Positions 1-11,259 of a stretch of 64,000 nucleotides of DNA are shown here, piece after piece. Source of the stretch: Vandiemenella viatica (lineage: Eukaryota; Arthropoda; Insecta; Orthoptera; Morabidae). Each line of letters opens with the position of its first letter. Positions within the stretch are counted from its first letter, which is position 1. The notes beneath the pieces were generated by a model. That model was not told where the DNA came from and did not search any database. It saw only the letters and a list, made by a program, of their open reading frames with translations. Both the position numbers and the translations under genes were made by a program. The stretch spans positions 278,133,930 through 278,197,929 of the forward strand of contig JARYHS010008074.1 of the NCBI GenBank assembly GCA_031002005.1. Reading direction: 5' to 3'.

Positions 1-245
1 AGTAGACCATGACCACAAGCTGGCACTCGATTTCAGGCACAAGGGTGTGGGAAGATTTTCTTTTTAGGTAAGAGTGTCAGGGATTGGAATGAGTTACCAA
101 GGGGAATAATGATTAACTTACCGAAAACGTTAAAAGAATTTAAAGTTGAAATTTGTAGAGGGTAAATGTAGGTGGGTGGAGGATAGGGGGAAGTTGGGTG
201 TGTAGGAAAATTTCCACCGGAGCCTGTGCTCCATTGCAGTTAAAT
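1..245 (+). pseudogene. 3' end of a non-LTR retrotransposon (LINE family A), broken
   Basis: This is the C-terminal end and 3' UTR of a non-LTR retrotransposon polyprotein. Reading from base 5 gives an RHKGVGRFSF segment. A missing T in the run at 61-65 shifts the frame, and reading resumes as LGKSVRDWNELP and then PKTLKEFKVE, ending at TAA 163-165. The same protein tail is encoded on the minus strand at 59124-59692, and related tails lie at 52200 and 57130. The 3' UTR ends in TTAAATTAA, as in the copy at 58 kb. The RFSF...DWN..LP signature is typical of the end of Jockey/CR1-group LINE reverse transcriptases; the exact clade is inference. A Helitron-like element starts right after it. Confidence 0.8.
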
Positions 246-249
246 TAAG

Positions 250-1739
250 TCCCCTTATACTAAAACGCTAACGTGGAGTCTGGATGCGTCGTCTATAACT
301 ACTACTGCTATTGGCTAGAGAACGGCAAATCACCGACCACCATATTACATTCATACCATCATCTTGCTTTTCGTTTTTTTACAGCTAGACGCAGAAATTC
401 ATGGAAGGAGAAGGGGATTCAATATTTACGCTATTTTATCTGTATCAGTTATCAAAACTAGGTTAAACCATAACCTAAGAATTTTTTTGACACACGATAG
501 GAAACAATGAAGTTTATAAAAAACTCAGAGAAACGTAATGCGCAATGTATCAGTCAAATAAATAACAGTTATCCGTTTTCGATATTATAAAAATGCATTT
601 ATTTAAATAAAATCATAACCAAATACTTTGATAATCTAACCAGACTAAGGTATTCATATCACGAAAAATATAATTAAAAATGATTTCAATTTATAATTTG
701 CAATTCGACAGCGATATTCTTGCAGCCAAATAGCAGCAGAGATATAAAATTAATGCGAGGCAATCATACGTAACAAGTTACAATTAGTATATTCGTTTAA
801 ATTTACATGTTGCTTTTTGTTTATTTACGACAACTATTTGCAAAAATACATGCAAGGGGAAGAGTATTCCATGTTTGCGTTATTTTATCTGTACCAGTTA
901 TAAGAACGAGGTTAAAACATAACCTAAGAATGTTTTTTACAGATGATAAGAAACAATGAGGTTAATTAAAAAACTCGGAGAAAGCTTACACCAAATTTAC
1001 AAATCGCGAAATGTATCACCAAGATAAATGACCGTTATACGTTTTGATATTATACTTACCGTCATTAGAGTAAAATGTATTTACTTAAATAAATCATAGT
1101 CAAATACTCCGACAGTCTAACCACAGTATGGTACCGATATCACGAAGATTTCACTAAAAATGGTCGATATTCGCTTTTTCATGCAAGCTCTTCCAGAATA
1201 AATTCAGACTACCACCATAGGTGCTGTCTGTCGTTTTTCATATGAGGGTAATAAAAGCTATGATTTTCGAATGCAATGTTAATGGAGGTTGTGGCTAAGT
1301 TGACCAGAATCGCCACTGGCACATTTTGTTACAGCATAATTCGCTCTAAAATTAGCTTTACAAACCATTTAAACTGCTTTCATAAACGCCATTGTACTAG
1401 AAGTATTATTTAATGTGGGGGAAAGAAGTTTCATATTTATCGTGATGAATTGTGCCTGGACCAGGAATAAAACTGATATTACATTGACAGCAAAAGTTTT
1501 TGTGGGATTCCTAATTTGTTTTTAATTTTATTGGTTCTATACTTCCATCGTCATTAATTCAGTAGAAGTTACTACTGTATCACTATGTGAACTGCAAATG
1601 AAATACGTATATAGAACATTACAAAATCTAGGCCATTAGCATTTTGTAATAACAATTCCATATAATTAACCAATTGCAAAAAAAGTGAACTGCCAGAATA
1701 TTGCGTTCAAACCGTCATTTTTGACGGGCTGGAAGCTAG
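250..1739 (+). mobile_element. Helitron-like non-autonomous element, unit 1 of locus 1
   Basis: The unit starts with TC directly after the LINE tail and ends at CTAG (1736-1739) followed by T. A perfect hairpin lies just before the end: CCGTCA (1712-1717), TTTT loop, TGACGG (1722-1727), about 8 nt upstream of CTAG. TC start, subterminal hairpin and CTRR end are Helitron hallmarks. Internally the unit repeats itself: the stretch with GGTTAAA.CATAACCTAAGAA occurs near 460 and again near 910. There is no Rep/helicase ORF. The 62-aa ORF at 273-461 recurs in unit 2 only because the DNA repeats. Unit 2 starts immediately, head to tail. Confidence 0.7.
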
Positions 1740-3657
1740 TAAATAAATAAAATGCTTATCTGGAGACTGCTTACGTGGTCTATAGCTATTGGCTAGAGGA
1801 AGGTCACATGTCAACCTTCACTCGCCAATCAACTGCCACCATATTACATTCATTCCTTCATGTTGCTTTTTGTTTATTTACGACAAGTAAATACAGAAAC
1901 TCATGTGAGGAGAATGGTGTTAGATGTTTATGTTATATTATCTGTATCAGTTATAAGAATTAGGTTAAAACATAACCTAAATCTTTTTTGGCAGAAGATA
2001 AGAAACAATGAAGATTATTAAAATTTCAGAGAAATTTTACACGAAAGGTACGTAATCGCGAAATTTATCAGTCAAATAAATGACATTTATTGGTTTTTGA
2101 TGTTATACTTTCCGCCATTTAAAGTAAAATTCATTTATTTGAATAAATCTTAGCCAATTACTCCGATAATATAACCACAGTATAGTACTCATGTCACGAA
2201 AAACGTCATTAAAAATTATCTTTATTCGTTTTTCTTTACAAACGTTTCCAGAATAAACACCTACCACCATAGATGATACCCGTCGTTATTCATATGAGGG
2301 TAATAGAAACTATGATTTTAGAACGCCGATATTAGTGTAGGTTGTAGTTAAGTTGACCACAATCGCAATTGACACATTTTTTTTTTACTGCATAATTCAC
2401 TCTGAAATCAGTTTTTAAACAACGTAAACTCCTTTCGTAAGCGCTATATGTTACTGAAAGTATTAAGTTTTGCGGATGGAAGTAGTTATATATTTATTGT
2501 GCTAAATTGTGCCTGGACCAGGAATAAAACTGATATTACATGGTATAGCAAACAGTTTGGAGATTCCGAATTTATTTTTAATTTGTTTCTATACTTCCGT
2601 CTTCAGTAATTCAGTTGAAGTTCTTACTGTATTGCTATGTGAACTGCTAACAAAGTATGTAGAACATCATAAAATTAAGGTTATGAGCAATTTGTATCAA
2701 CAATTCCGTATAATTAACCAACTGCAAAAATGTATCACTCAAGTAAATGACAGTTATCCGTTATTGATATTATACTTTCCGTCATTTAAAGTAAAAAGCA
2801 TTTATTTAAATATATCAGGATTACCGGATATCGCGATTCCGCCAGGAATTGGCGTAATAACACTGCCGTGGCAAACACAAGACTCATCTAGAAATACTTT
2901 CGGAAGTATATTTGACTGTGTTATGCTGGTCCAGGCAGTATTACAACCTAATTCCTGCTTGAAAATAATGGTACAGGCTGTTTTACAGCGGAATTACTGC
3001 TTGAAAATTATGTCTTGCGATTGACTACAGCAGTATTACGACGTCATTACTGAATGTTATTTTGGCGGAATCGCGATCTCCAGTACACTCAATCGTTATT
3101 CGTTTTTCCTTACAAGCTTTTCGAGAATAAATTCCTACTACCACCATAGATGATGCCCATCGTTATTCGTATGAGAATAATAGGAGCTATGATTACCGAA
3201 CGCAACATTAGTGGAGGTTGTGGTTAAGTTGGCCAGAATCGCAACTGGCACATATTGGTACAGCATAATTCACTCTGTAATCAGTTTTACAAACCATTAA
3301 ACTGCTTTCATAAGCGCCATATTACTAAAGGTATTAATTAATGCGGGTGAAGTAGTTCCATATTTAACGTGCAGAATTGTGCCTGGACCAGCAATAAAAC
3401 TGATATTACACGGATAGCAAACGTTTTTGGTATTCCATTTTTTTTATTTCACTGGTTCTATAATTCCGTCGTCATTAATTCAGTAGAAGTTACTACTGTA
3501 TTGTTATATGTGAATTGCAAATGAAATATGTAGAACGTTACAAAATCAAGGCCATTAGCATTACGTAATAACAATTCCGTATACTTAACCAAATGCAAAA
3601 CAATTAACTGCCAGAATATTGCATTCAAACAGTCATTTTTGACGGGCTCCAAGCTAG
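1740..3657 (+). mobile_element. Helitron-like non-autonomous element, unit 2 of locus 1
   Basis: This is a diverged head-to-tail copy of the preceding unit. Its first bases (TAAATAAATAAAATGC then TTATCTGGAGACTG) align with the unit-1 start and with the start of the minus-strand unit at 48429. It ends at CTAG 3654-3657 after a weaker hairpin (GTCA.TTTT.TGAC). It carries the phrase GTGCCTGGACCAGGAATAAA near 2508, shared by all copies in the window. A palindromic module at 2822-3085 interrupts it. The 171-aa ORF at 2509-3024 runs across repeat DNA and the module and resembles no protein I know, so it is treated as chance. Confidence 0.65.
2822..3085. repeat. 264-bp palindromic-ended module inside Helitron-like unit
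   Basis: The left end reads TACCGGATATCGCG then ATTCCGCCA, and the right end reads TGGCGGAATCGCGAT then CTCCAGTA. Together they form terminal inverted repeats of about 23 bp with few mismatches. A second copy, 253 bp, lies at 46553-46805 at the equivalent place of the other Helitron-like locus, and partial copies lie near 48917-49045 and 49335-49375. It may be a MITE that entered an ancestral Helitron copy. No clean target duplication is visible. Confidence 0.65.
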
Positions 3658-3689
3658 CTACAAATAATTTCATAAGTGTTATCGAATAT

Positions 3690-5460
3690 GCTCAATAAAT
3701 TTAGGATATCAAGTCACTACCTTCTCAGTTTCCGAAGTTTTTAATTCCCTTTGTTTAAATTGAAATGTTAGGACATAAAAAATTCTAAGCCCTGTCATTG
3801 CCTGGTCAACAGTCCTCTGAGAGTGGCTGTCTAGATTCGCACACTTTATTGCATTACAAACGTTAGTTAAAGGAGTGATTCCAGAAGGCTTTGGGCGCCT
3901 TTGGATGTGTTCAGGAAACTAACGAAATGACCTCATGGAATTCTGGTTCTCTTCCCTCCTTCAGGCAGCTTGATTAGAATCTTACCGTTGTGCTCGTTGG
4001 GGCTATGTCTCAACACCCACTGTTGAGAGCGGCCACAGACCGAAGGTTAGAAATTGATGAAGTTCTGAATATATGAAGTAAGGCGAAACTTTCATTGGAA
4101 CCATTTATTGGCCTCAAAGAAATATTACAGTTGATAGCGTGCCGTAAAGTGTATTCCAAATAGTCGCTAACTTATCTGAGCCCCAATAACGGTAGTGAGT
4201 GCTTCCAATAGTGGAGACTGCAATCCTGTTAGGGAGAGCTTCTTCCTGGTAGGTGAGGAGGAAGTTAGCTGGCCGAACAGGCGGCTACTCATCTGTACTC
4301 GGTGATGACTCAACGATTACGAGAGCTGTTAAGTAGCGTTGCTCCCTCCAAGCCACCTCGGAGTGACCTAAATTAGGAAGAGACTGAATTCTGAACAACT
4401 GGGTGCTGATTACAAGCAGCGGAATTTCTGACTAAACAAACAGCCGTGCTGCTCTCAGTAGTCACTGATCACCGATTACCAATCATTTGACGATCTATTA
4501 TTACTCAAACAGTAACTGACCTCAAAATGACACTTGACAGACTCCGTGTTAATCAGCATATTTATACAGTAACGATTTTCGTGCTTTGACGCATATGATT
4601 CCAATAAAGCTTTGACATCTGTTTCGTCATTTCGTATTAGAACATAACATTTCGACTATTGTCTCTGCCATCTCCATCGGATTGCTCTGCATATCACGAA
4701 GCCGGCTATTCACTCTACTGAATTTCGTACTTGATGACGTTAGATATAGGTAACTAAACATTTGGAAACTAATGACTTCGTGAGACAATCAAGATTTGCT
4801 TGCTATGACCATGAACAAATGAATTTTCAGCGTAAGATCAACGCTGTAAGATGAATTAATGATAGCTGTTTCGTCTGATGCAGACGATTAACAATGCTAC
4901 AGTGTTTCAAACTGCAGACAACTATTATCATGCATCATATTTTAGAGGGTAAGGAAGGAAATTGGAGCCGTATTACTGTCGCTTCACTATATGTTCATCT
5001 GCCCATAGCTCCTAAAAGGTACAGACCTAAAATTTGAACATGATAGATATTTATTGTAGTTAGTCCAAAACCGAATGCCATATTTTAAAATGTTGTAAAA
5101 TAATATTCTAGGGTATTACTTGCACACGAAGGGGTCGAAAAAATGTATCTATCACGGCGATGTTTATAACTGAAGTAGAGAACTGAGATTTGTATTTCAG
5201 TTGAAAATAGAGACATTGGTGGTCGTCACCGTGTTTGTAATCGGGACTACCTGAAAAACATTTTTACCCGAACTTAAAATTTGTCCCAATATCAACTACA
5301 GCTAATGTTTAAACAACAAAAACTAAAGCAGAATCGACATAGTACTGCAAGAAACACAGAGACGATAAGCAGCTGCTGTCTAGAGGGAAATTACCTGGCT
5401 ATAAAATGTCATGGAAAATACGCCATTGCAACCTGTGTTAGGAATGTGTCTTGAATCTAT
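3690..5460. other. no recognisable feature
   Basis: AT-rich unique-looking sequence. I see no ORF with family resemblance, no tRNA-like box pair and no long inverted repeat. Confidence 0.5.
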
Positions 5461-5464
5461 TTGT

Positions 5465-5795
5465 GCCCTTGTGGTACTTGGTGCACATGTTACTGAATGG
5501 CAGAGAGGGTTGTGATGCGGGAGTGATGAGACAAGGGTAATGTGAACAGTTTGGTACCTGGGACACATGTTACTAAATGACAGAGAAGGCTGAGGTGTGT
5601 GAGAGGCGAGAAGGCACTGAAGTGGACAGTTTGCTACCTGGGACAGCTGTTACTAATTGGGAGAGAGGGAGTAGAGGTGGGAGAGACAAGAAGAGGCTGA
5701 TGTAAAGAGTTGTATACCTAAGACACATTTTACTGAATTGCAGAGAAGAGACGTGACTGATGTTAACAGTATGGTACCTGGGGTACATGTTACTG
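5465..5795 (+). repeat. 80-bp minisatellite, about 4 units
   Basis: The core GGTACCTGGGACACATG followed by TTACT recurs at 5471, 5551, 5631, 5711 and 5771. The first three steps are exactly 80 bp and the last is 60 bp, so one unit has lost 20 bp. Units are well diverged. The array runs directly into a LINE-A fragment at about 5805. Confidence 0.85.
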
Positions 5796-5804
5796 AATAA
5801 AAGA

Positions 5805-6035
5805 AGGGAACTCGGTAACGAAACTTTGGTCAGACCATTACTTGTATATGGTAGTGTAGTATGGGGTCCCACATTTTGAGTAGTTGGAGAGGGCGCAGGA
5901 GAGGTAAGCTAGATTTGTTTGTGAACCCTGTCAGTAGCTGATGTAAGAAAAACATAAGGAGTTGGATAGGGAGTCATTGGGAAACAGAAGGAAGTTTTGG
6001 GAGACGTAAATTTTCTATGTCTGCATCTTGACAAC
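5805..6035 (+). pseudogene. LINE family A fragment, decayed
   Basis: From 5808 the plus strand reads ELGNETLVRPLLVYGSVVWG and then PTF before a stop. This matches the reverse-transcriptase thumb region of the LINE-A copy at 59124-59692 (ELGYKTVARPLLEYASVVWD). After the stop the same frame continues as LERAQER, matching KLERVQKR. It is a short 5'- and 3'-truncated relic. Confidence 0.65.
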
Positions 6036-6039
6036 AGGC

Positions 6040-7680
6040 GACGGCCTCAGACTTCCTGTGACGCGTCAGCATATTATGTGGAGTGCACTGCTTTGGCTTG
6101 ACGGGTGTATTATGCGGCAGACCAATTCCTCGAGGGTGGAATTAGTAAGACTAAGAGACGGTGTTTTATTCCTGTAACATACGAAGAACACATGCTGTAC
6201 TGTAAAATAGAGTTAAAAGGAAGGTAATAGGTGTGTTAGTATATGCCACAGCGTATAGCGCTCTGTTTCTAGTGAATCACTGACAAAAACTTTATACTTA
6301 CGAAGGATGACAGGTTTAATGGCTGTCTCCGGTAACATTAGGAGTCGTCCCTCTATCTGGTGGGGGACGAAAACGTGTCCTTGTCGCGGCTGAGGCGCCG
6401 AATATCAAACCATCAACCACATAGTTTAAATAATTTTTAATCCTCACAGACATTTGTGATGTGATTGCGTATCAATCACTCCACTAAACTGCCAATCACT
6501 GATTGGTCTAAAATTTTTATACTACTTATTTGTGGCTACAGTTAGCCCCCGACGACCGAGAAGTAGTATCTACCGGAAAAAAAATACCTGCTGAGATCAC
6601 TGATAGTGTTACAAAGTCGTAGTAAATGCATGCTTTCCGAGAGTGATATATGGCCTTTGCCCCTGTCACTAGGCTCCTGTTCACAGTAAAGTGTAAGACA
6701 GGGAATATATGTCACCCATAAAAACGTTTCCCATCTTATAAACATTAGCAATGTTTAAAGGTATGCATGCTGTGGCATAGATTTCAAAAAGAGCAAGGAA
6801 ATTAACTGACACTGAGTGAAGAATTAGGGAGCAGTATGTGAAGGCAAGAGAGATCTATGACACACATGAAATAAAACCACAAGTATTGAATGATGTATTA
6901 TTATTGTATTAAGATAGACCTATAAAGACCACGCAAAGGTTAGGCATATTCTGTCTGATTGATCTATTATTACACAGTAAAAATATATTTTAAATTTCAA
7001 TAAATCTATATCATTTAACAGTAAACTATGTTTTTGTTTTGTTTTTTGTTTAACGAAAACCCTATCCCCAATGTTTTATATTCCTTGAGTATGATGGAGT
7101 AGTATTGTATCCCTATTACGAGTATAAAATACAAGAAAAGAAAAGAGAACAGAGTTTATAACTGACATGATACCAGAGGTGTGTTGGGCTTCATTGAAAG
7201 GCATGAAGCAAATGAAATAGAACTCTGGGTGTGTATAAGGAACACATTGGTGATGATGAATTTGGGAGGGAACAAATGGTCATTAAATAGTACCAAATTT
7301 CACCAAAAATGCCATTAAATGTGATGTTAAGCACATGAGCATCGAAGTTAATAAGACAACTTGGAGTGGGTAGCAAAAATGGCAGCTAGATACATACAAA
7401 GAAATGACCTTACATAATGTATAACCAACAGTCGCAGAGGTGTATGAGATATTAGGTAGAGGGTGAGGGGTGATTTTTAAGTAAAATTCTATTTGCAGAA
7501 AGAAACAATGAGTTTTGTCAAAAATATGATAAAATAATTTTATAAGGTAATTTTATGGTAATCAGACAATTAATTAATTATAATAGTTCGAAATATCAAT
7601 AAGACATGGCAAAATGCTCTTCGTAGGTCCTAGGAAAAAAATTACAGGTTTGGGAATAACAAATGTTGAGGGATCTCCAA
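6040..7680. other. no recognisable feature
   Basis: Mostly AT-rich sequence. ORFs of 60-70 codons here have no recognisable family pattern. A short GC-richer patch at 6330-6400 is unassigned. Confidence 0.45.
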
Positions 7681-8000
7681 TTTATACCAGCAAGCAGGTG
7701 ACAACAGGACGCGCGCATTTCACACCAGTGAATACGTAATGGCACGCTCGGAATAGCGCCTAATGGAAACTTCCTGCATGTCGGGATGAAAATATTCTCG
7801 ATAGACGGTGCCACTCATCACGCGAGCCATGCGGAATACTTCGAGGTCCAACTGTCCGCCAGCGGTAATGTATCAGAAATAGTCAGATTGAGGTCACCTG
7901 GCGGCGCGCCGGACCTGGCTACGCCACCCCGCGAGGCATGCGGTCAAGCAAGTGCTGACACCAGGTGGCCGAAATTGGAAAACTGGGTCGTTAAATAACG
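7680..8000. other. CpG-rich island, unassigned
   Basis: This stretch is much richer in CG dinucleotides than its surroundings and includes GGCGCGCC near 7904. Both strands hold ORFs of about 70 codons (7786-7998 plus, 7596-7814 minus), neither of which I recognise. It could be a promoter-proximal island, a host exon or part of an unknown repeat. Confidence 0.3.
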
Positions 8001-8402
8001 GTAAATTTCCCAGAGTAATCCTTCCACCAGTACTTTCGTCATATATTAACAAACTTTTATTTAAAATGCTCTAAATTCAGAGTTCATTTCATTATAATGT
8101 TGATTGTAGCTGAACGATAGCATTAAGCAGTGTGGTCGCCAATTTTGCTTGAAAATGTATCAGGCACTGACTTTTGTGCTTAGCATTTGCCGTCTGATCA
8201 TCCACCTGGCTATAGTGTTCAACTCATTAGAATACATAAATGTAGTGCGCGAAGTTCGACTGGCACTTGCCCGCTTTTTATCATTGATGAAAAATCATTC
8301 GGTATAGAAGACCAGATATTTCAAAGAAATGACACATTTCTGACTAGAAAAATAGACAGAAGTTTCAGTAACATTGGAAAAGACATCCCGCCAAAGAACT
8401 GC

Positions 8403-9832
8403 AACCCCGCAGTGTTTTCTATCCCGCGGGATTTTTGCGAAATTTGCGCCAATCCCGCGGGATCACGCGGGATTGGTGTTAACAGTTTTTCATCACATAT
8501 TTTTAAAACATAGTTATTTCAAGTGTTAACAAATTAAATAATAAACGTCTCTTAATTAAATAAATAAATAAACTTTAATGTTAAATGATAGAAATTAAGA
8601 GTTATCAATATTTTAATTGATAAAATGATATTAAATTTTTTTAGTCTGTCTTAAGAGTATTTAGAGCTTTACTTTTTAAAAAAATTAAACTAATTTTTAA
8701 GTAAATAACCAAAAATGCAAAATATTCAGTCTTAGGTACCTTACAATAAATCACATCAGTTTGAAAACATGGTATGCATAATGGTCAAGTCACCAGAGTT
8801 TATTTGGGATTCATTATTATGTCTACTGATTTCTTGATTTATCTTATACTTGATTCATTTTTACTAAACGAAACTACTTACCAAACCGTAAACTGTCAAG
8901 TATTTCAGTTCTACTTTAAGTAGCATAACGACTTTTTTAGAGTGGAAATTAATTTTTTATGTAAGAAAAGAGACTTTCTCGGCGTATGATTGCAATTAAG
9001 TCCTCACGGGAGTATCGCCGGATTGCGTTGTAAAAACACGAAATTTCACACGTGAAGAAGACGGCGGAGGCAGCCATCGAAGTATGGTGTTTTTACAATT
9101 CGGCGATACACCGGCGAAGATATCTTTTTTGCCTTTAGTCGAAATAATAACAGTGAGTTGAAAGGACGCAAACTATTCACTCAAAAACAATGTATTGTGG
9201 CGATTGACCAAATCATCCCAATAGGGATTAATTCGTCAAAGAACATGTATTTCAAACGCATTGAGGCAGCTGTCGAGACAACAATAAGTCAAATGATGCC
9301 TTTTGATAACTGCTAAATAAACAGGTCGTCCTTAAAATAACAATGACATTAGTTTCGTATAAAAGAATAATCAAATTTTCAGCCGCGAATACAGCAAGTT
9401 GTCACAATTACTTTTCTGCAAATACAAATGACGTGTGCGACACATAAAAAATACATATTATATAGTAAGAAAATCGTACTAAATACGCAACATAACTCAA
9501 ATTCTGGAAATGAGTACTCAAAACAAACGTAAGTTACAATGAATTCGTAAAAGCGGATCTATTTACTTACGAGTGACGAAGGTTGACAAAACAAACTTTT
9601 GTTCATCGAGTAAATGCCAACTGCAAGGGTACAGGCAAACGTGCAATACATTCGATAGAGAACGAGGCCGGAAAACAATAACGGGGCAGCAAGTCACGAA
9701 GACTGACACACGATTTCACCCATATTGCGGATCCGCTTAATTTTGTGTGGGATTCGCCAATGCCTAACGACGAGGGTTCCGCAGGATTGCGAGATCCCGC
9801 TTTGTTGGATTGCAATCCCTAATCCCGCCTCA
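8403..9832. mobile_element. degenerate element with GCGGGATT subterminal repeats (possible hAT)
   Basis: At 8422-8475 the motif ATCCCGCGGGAT and close variants recur, including a perfect 9-bp inverted pair AATCCCGCG/CGCGGGATT. At 9778-9832 the motifs GATCCCGC and AATCCCGCC recur near CATTG. Clustered short repeats at both ends and a CAGTG-like start (8410) suggest an old hAT-type transposon. I find no matching terminal inverted repeat or target duplication and no transposase. Confidence 0.25.
9012..9109. repeat. imperfect hairpin with 23-28 nt arms
   Basis: GTATCGCCGGATTGCGTTG then TAAAAACAC (9012-9039) pairs with GTGTTTTTACAATTCGGCG then ATAC (9087-9109), with a few extra bases in the left arm. 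The loop contains TTCACACGTGAA, itself nearly self-complementary. Probably the core of a small foldback element. Confidence 0.6.
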
Positions 9833-9934
9833 TTGTAGAGTTTGGTAAGGAGCCTCATCTGTGTTGGCTTTCGACACGAGATTAGCTGGTTGAAGTGAAA
9901 TAAATTTTCACTGTCTGGTACTAACTAACAAGGG

Positions 9935-11200
9935 TAATCCAGATGTGTGAGGCACCGATTTTGCTGTTCTTTGGCACAGACCTATTCTATCGAAAATAAA
10001 TAGACATTTGTCCTGGCATTTGTCTAGATAGCTCACGTTTTCGGAAGAAAAAAAAAATGAGACCATGGTGTCGGATCCGGTTTGGACCAAGGGGAATCGA
10101 TAGAACTTTATAATATTTTCTAACTTCACATGCGGGATCGCAAAACTGTAGTTTTCGAGTTATTAATAATTATACGTGCCTGTGGTGTAGCTGAAATACG
10201 TGTGACTTTCATGGCGATAGGAAGCAACTGCCGTAGTCAGACGGGGTGAGCGTTGGATTCCGGATCAGTGGACCCATGTTCAATCAGACAATGTTCTTTT
10301 TTTCTTTGTAATATTTTAATAATGGGAACATTTTGTTCGAGAAATGTAAGTATTTTATCAATTTGTTCTGAAAAGTGAATGACTGTAACCAAATTTGATT
10401 TTTAGTTTTTCTGTGTGTATTTAGAAAATACATAGATCACACTGTGTGATTGTAGTTCATTAATGTTGCTGACACGTATTTAGGAGGAATTTGTCGCATA
10501 AAAACAGGTGAAGCACAGTACCTCCTGGTAACACGTGAAACACGTAAAGGAAACTTTACCGCATGCATTTATTTTCGCAATGGTCATTGAAGACGCGTCT
10601 ATCTCATAATACGTATTTGTGAGCATACCACGCGAACAGAACTCGTATGTCCGGTAACACTCTGGCTTCGCATTCGGGAGGACCCTGTTTCGAACCCCTA
10701 TCAAGCATCCAGGTTTCGGTTTCCCATGGGTTCTCGAAATCATTCTAGGCAAATGAAGGGATGGTTCCTTCTAAAGACCATGGCCGAATTCCTACCAGCT
10801 CCTAGCCCGCCAGTCCTATCACAACTCTGATGAAGTCGGTGTTGACGAAACTTAAAAAAAAATCCATATCCTGTAATACTGATGCAGACAACTGATTATG
10901 GGTCAAGGCAGGGATTTTTAGTGCTTCAGCTCTATTGTGCAATTTTTCGACCACATAAAATCACTGATAACTCGAAAATTATAGGTTTGTGAATCCCGTA
11001 TGTATTAGCGAGTTTTATCGTATTTTGAAGATCTGTCGATACCCCTCGGCTCGGTAGAAAACGGATCCGACGCCATAGCCTTTCGTTTTTTTATGCGGTA
11101 TATCTAGATTCTAAACAAACGCCAGGACACGTATCCATTTATTTTTCGGTCGGGGTAGTCTATGTCAAAATCGGCGACCCACACATCTGGACGTCTCCTT
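9935..11200. mobile_element. long inverted-repeat (foldback) element
   Basis: The left arm (about 9935-10175) and right arm (about 10955-11200) are diverged inverted copies. Shared landmarks on the left are CCAGATGTGTG, GTCCTGGCATTTGT, GTGTCGGATCCG and TTTTCGAGTTAT; each appears in reverse complement on the right. The roughly 780-bp centre holds a tRNA-like stretch near 10210-10285 and a SINE-A copy. There is no transposase. Confidence 0.6.
10645..10862 (+). mobile_element. SINE family A, copy 1
   Basis: tRNA-derived SINE with a degraded head. GCATTCGGGAGGAC precedes a mutated B box (TGTTTCGAACC), then the body ATCCAGGTTTCGG and CCATGGCCGAATTCCTACC, and an A-rich tail at about 10854-10862. 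The body matches the full copy at 19413-19660. Confidence 0.8.
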
Positions 11201-11259
11201 AAGCAACGCATATGTTAAATACCAAACCTGTCTGTTTTAATTTTTTTTTTTTTTTTTTT

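Noticed and set aside
273..461. 62-codon ORF recurring at 1775-1963
   Set aside because: The two ORFs are alike only because they lie in repeated Helitron-like DNA; the frame is lost in other copies and no protein family is recognisable.
2509..3024. 171-codon ORF
   Set aside because: It crosses a palindromic module and repeat DNA that is non-coding in its sister copies; no protein-like pattern is seen.
5465..5795. CRISPR-like array
   Set aside because: Units are contiguous diverged 80-bp repeats without unique spacers, in an animal genome.
8403..9832. firm hAT assignment
   Set aside because: The ends differ and the flanks CAACCCCG and TAGAGTTT do not match; only clustered GCGGGAT motifs support it.
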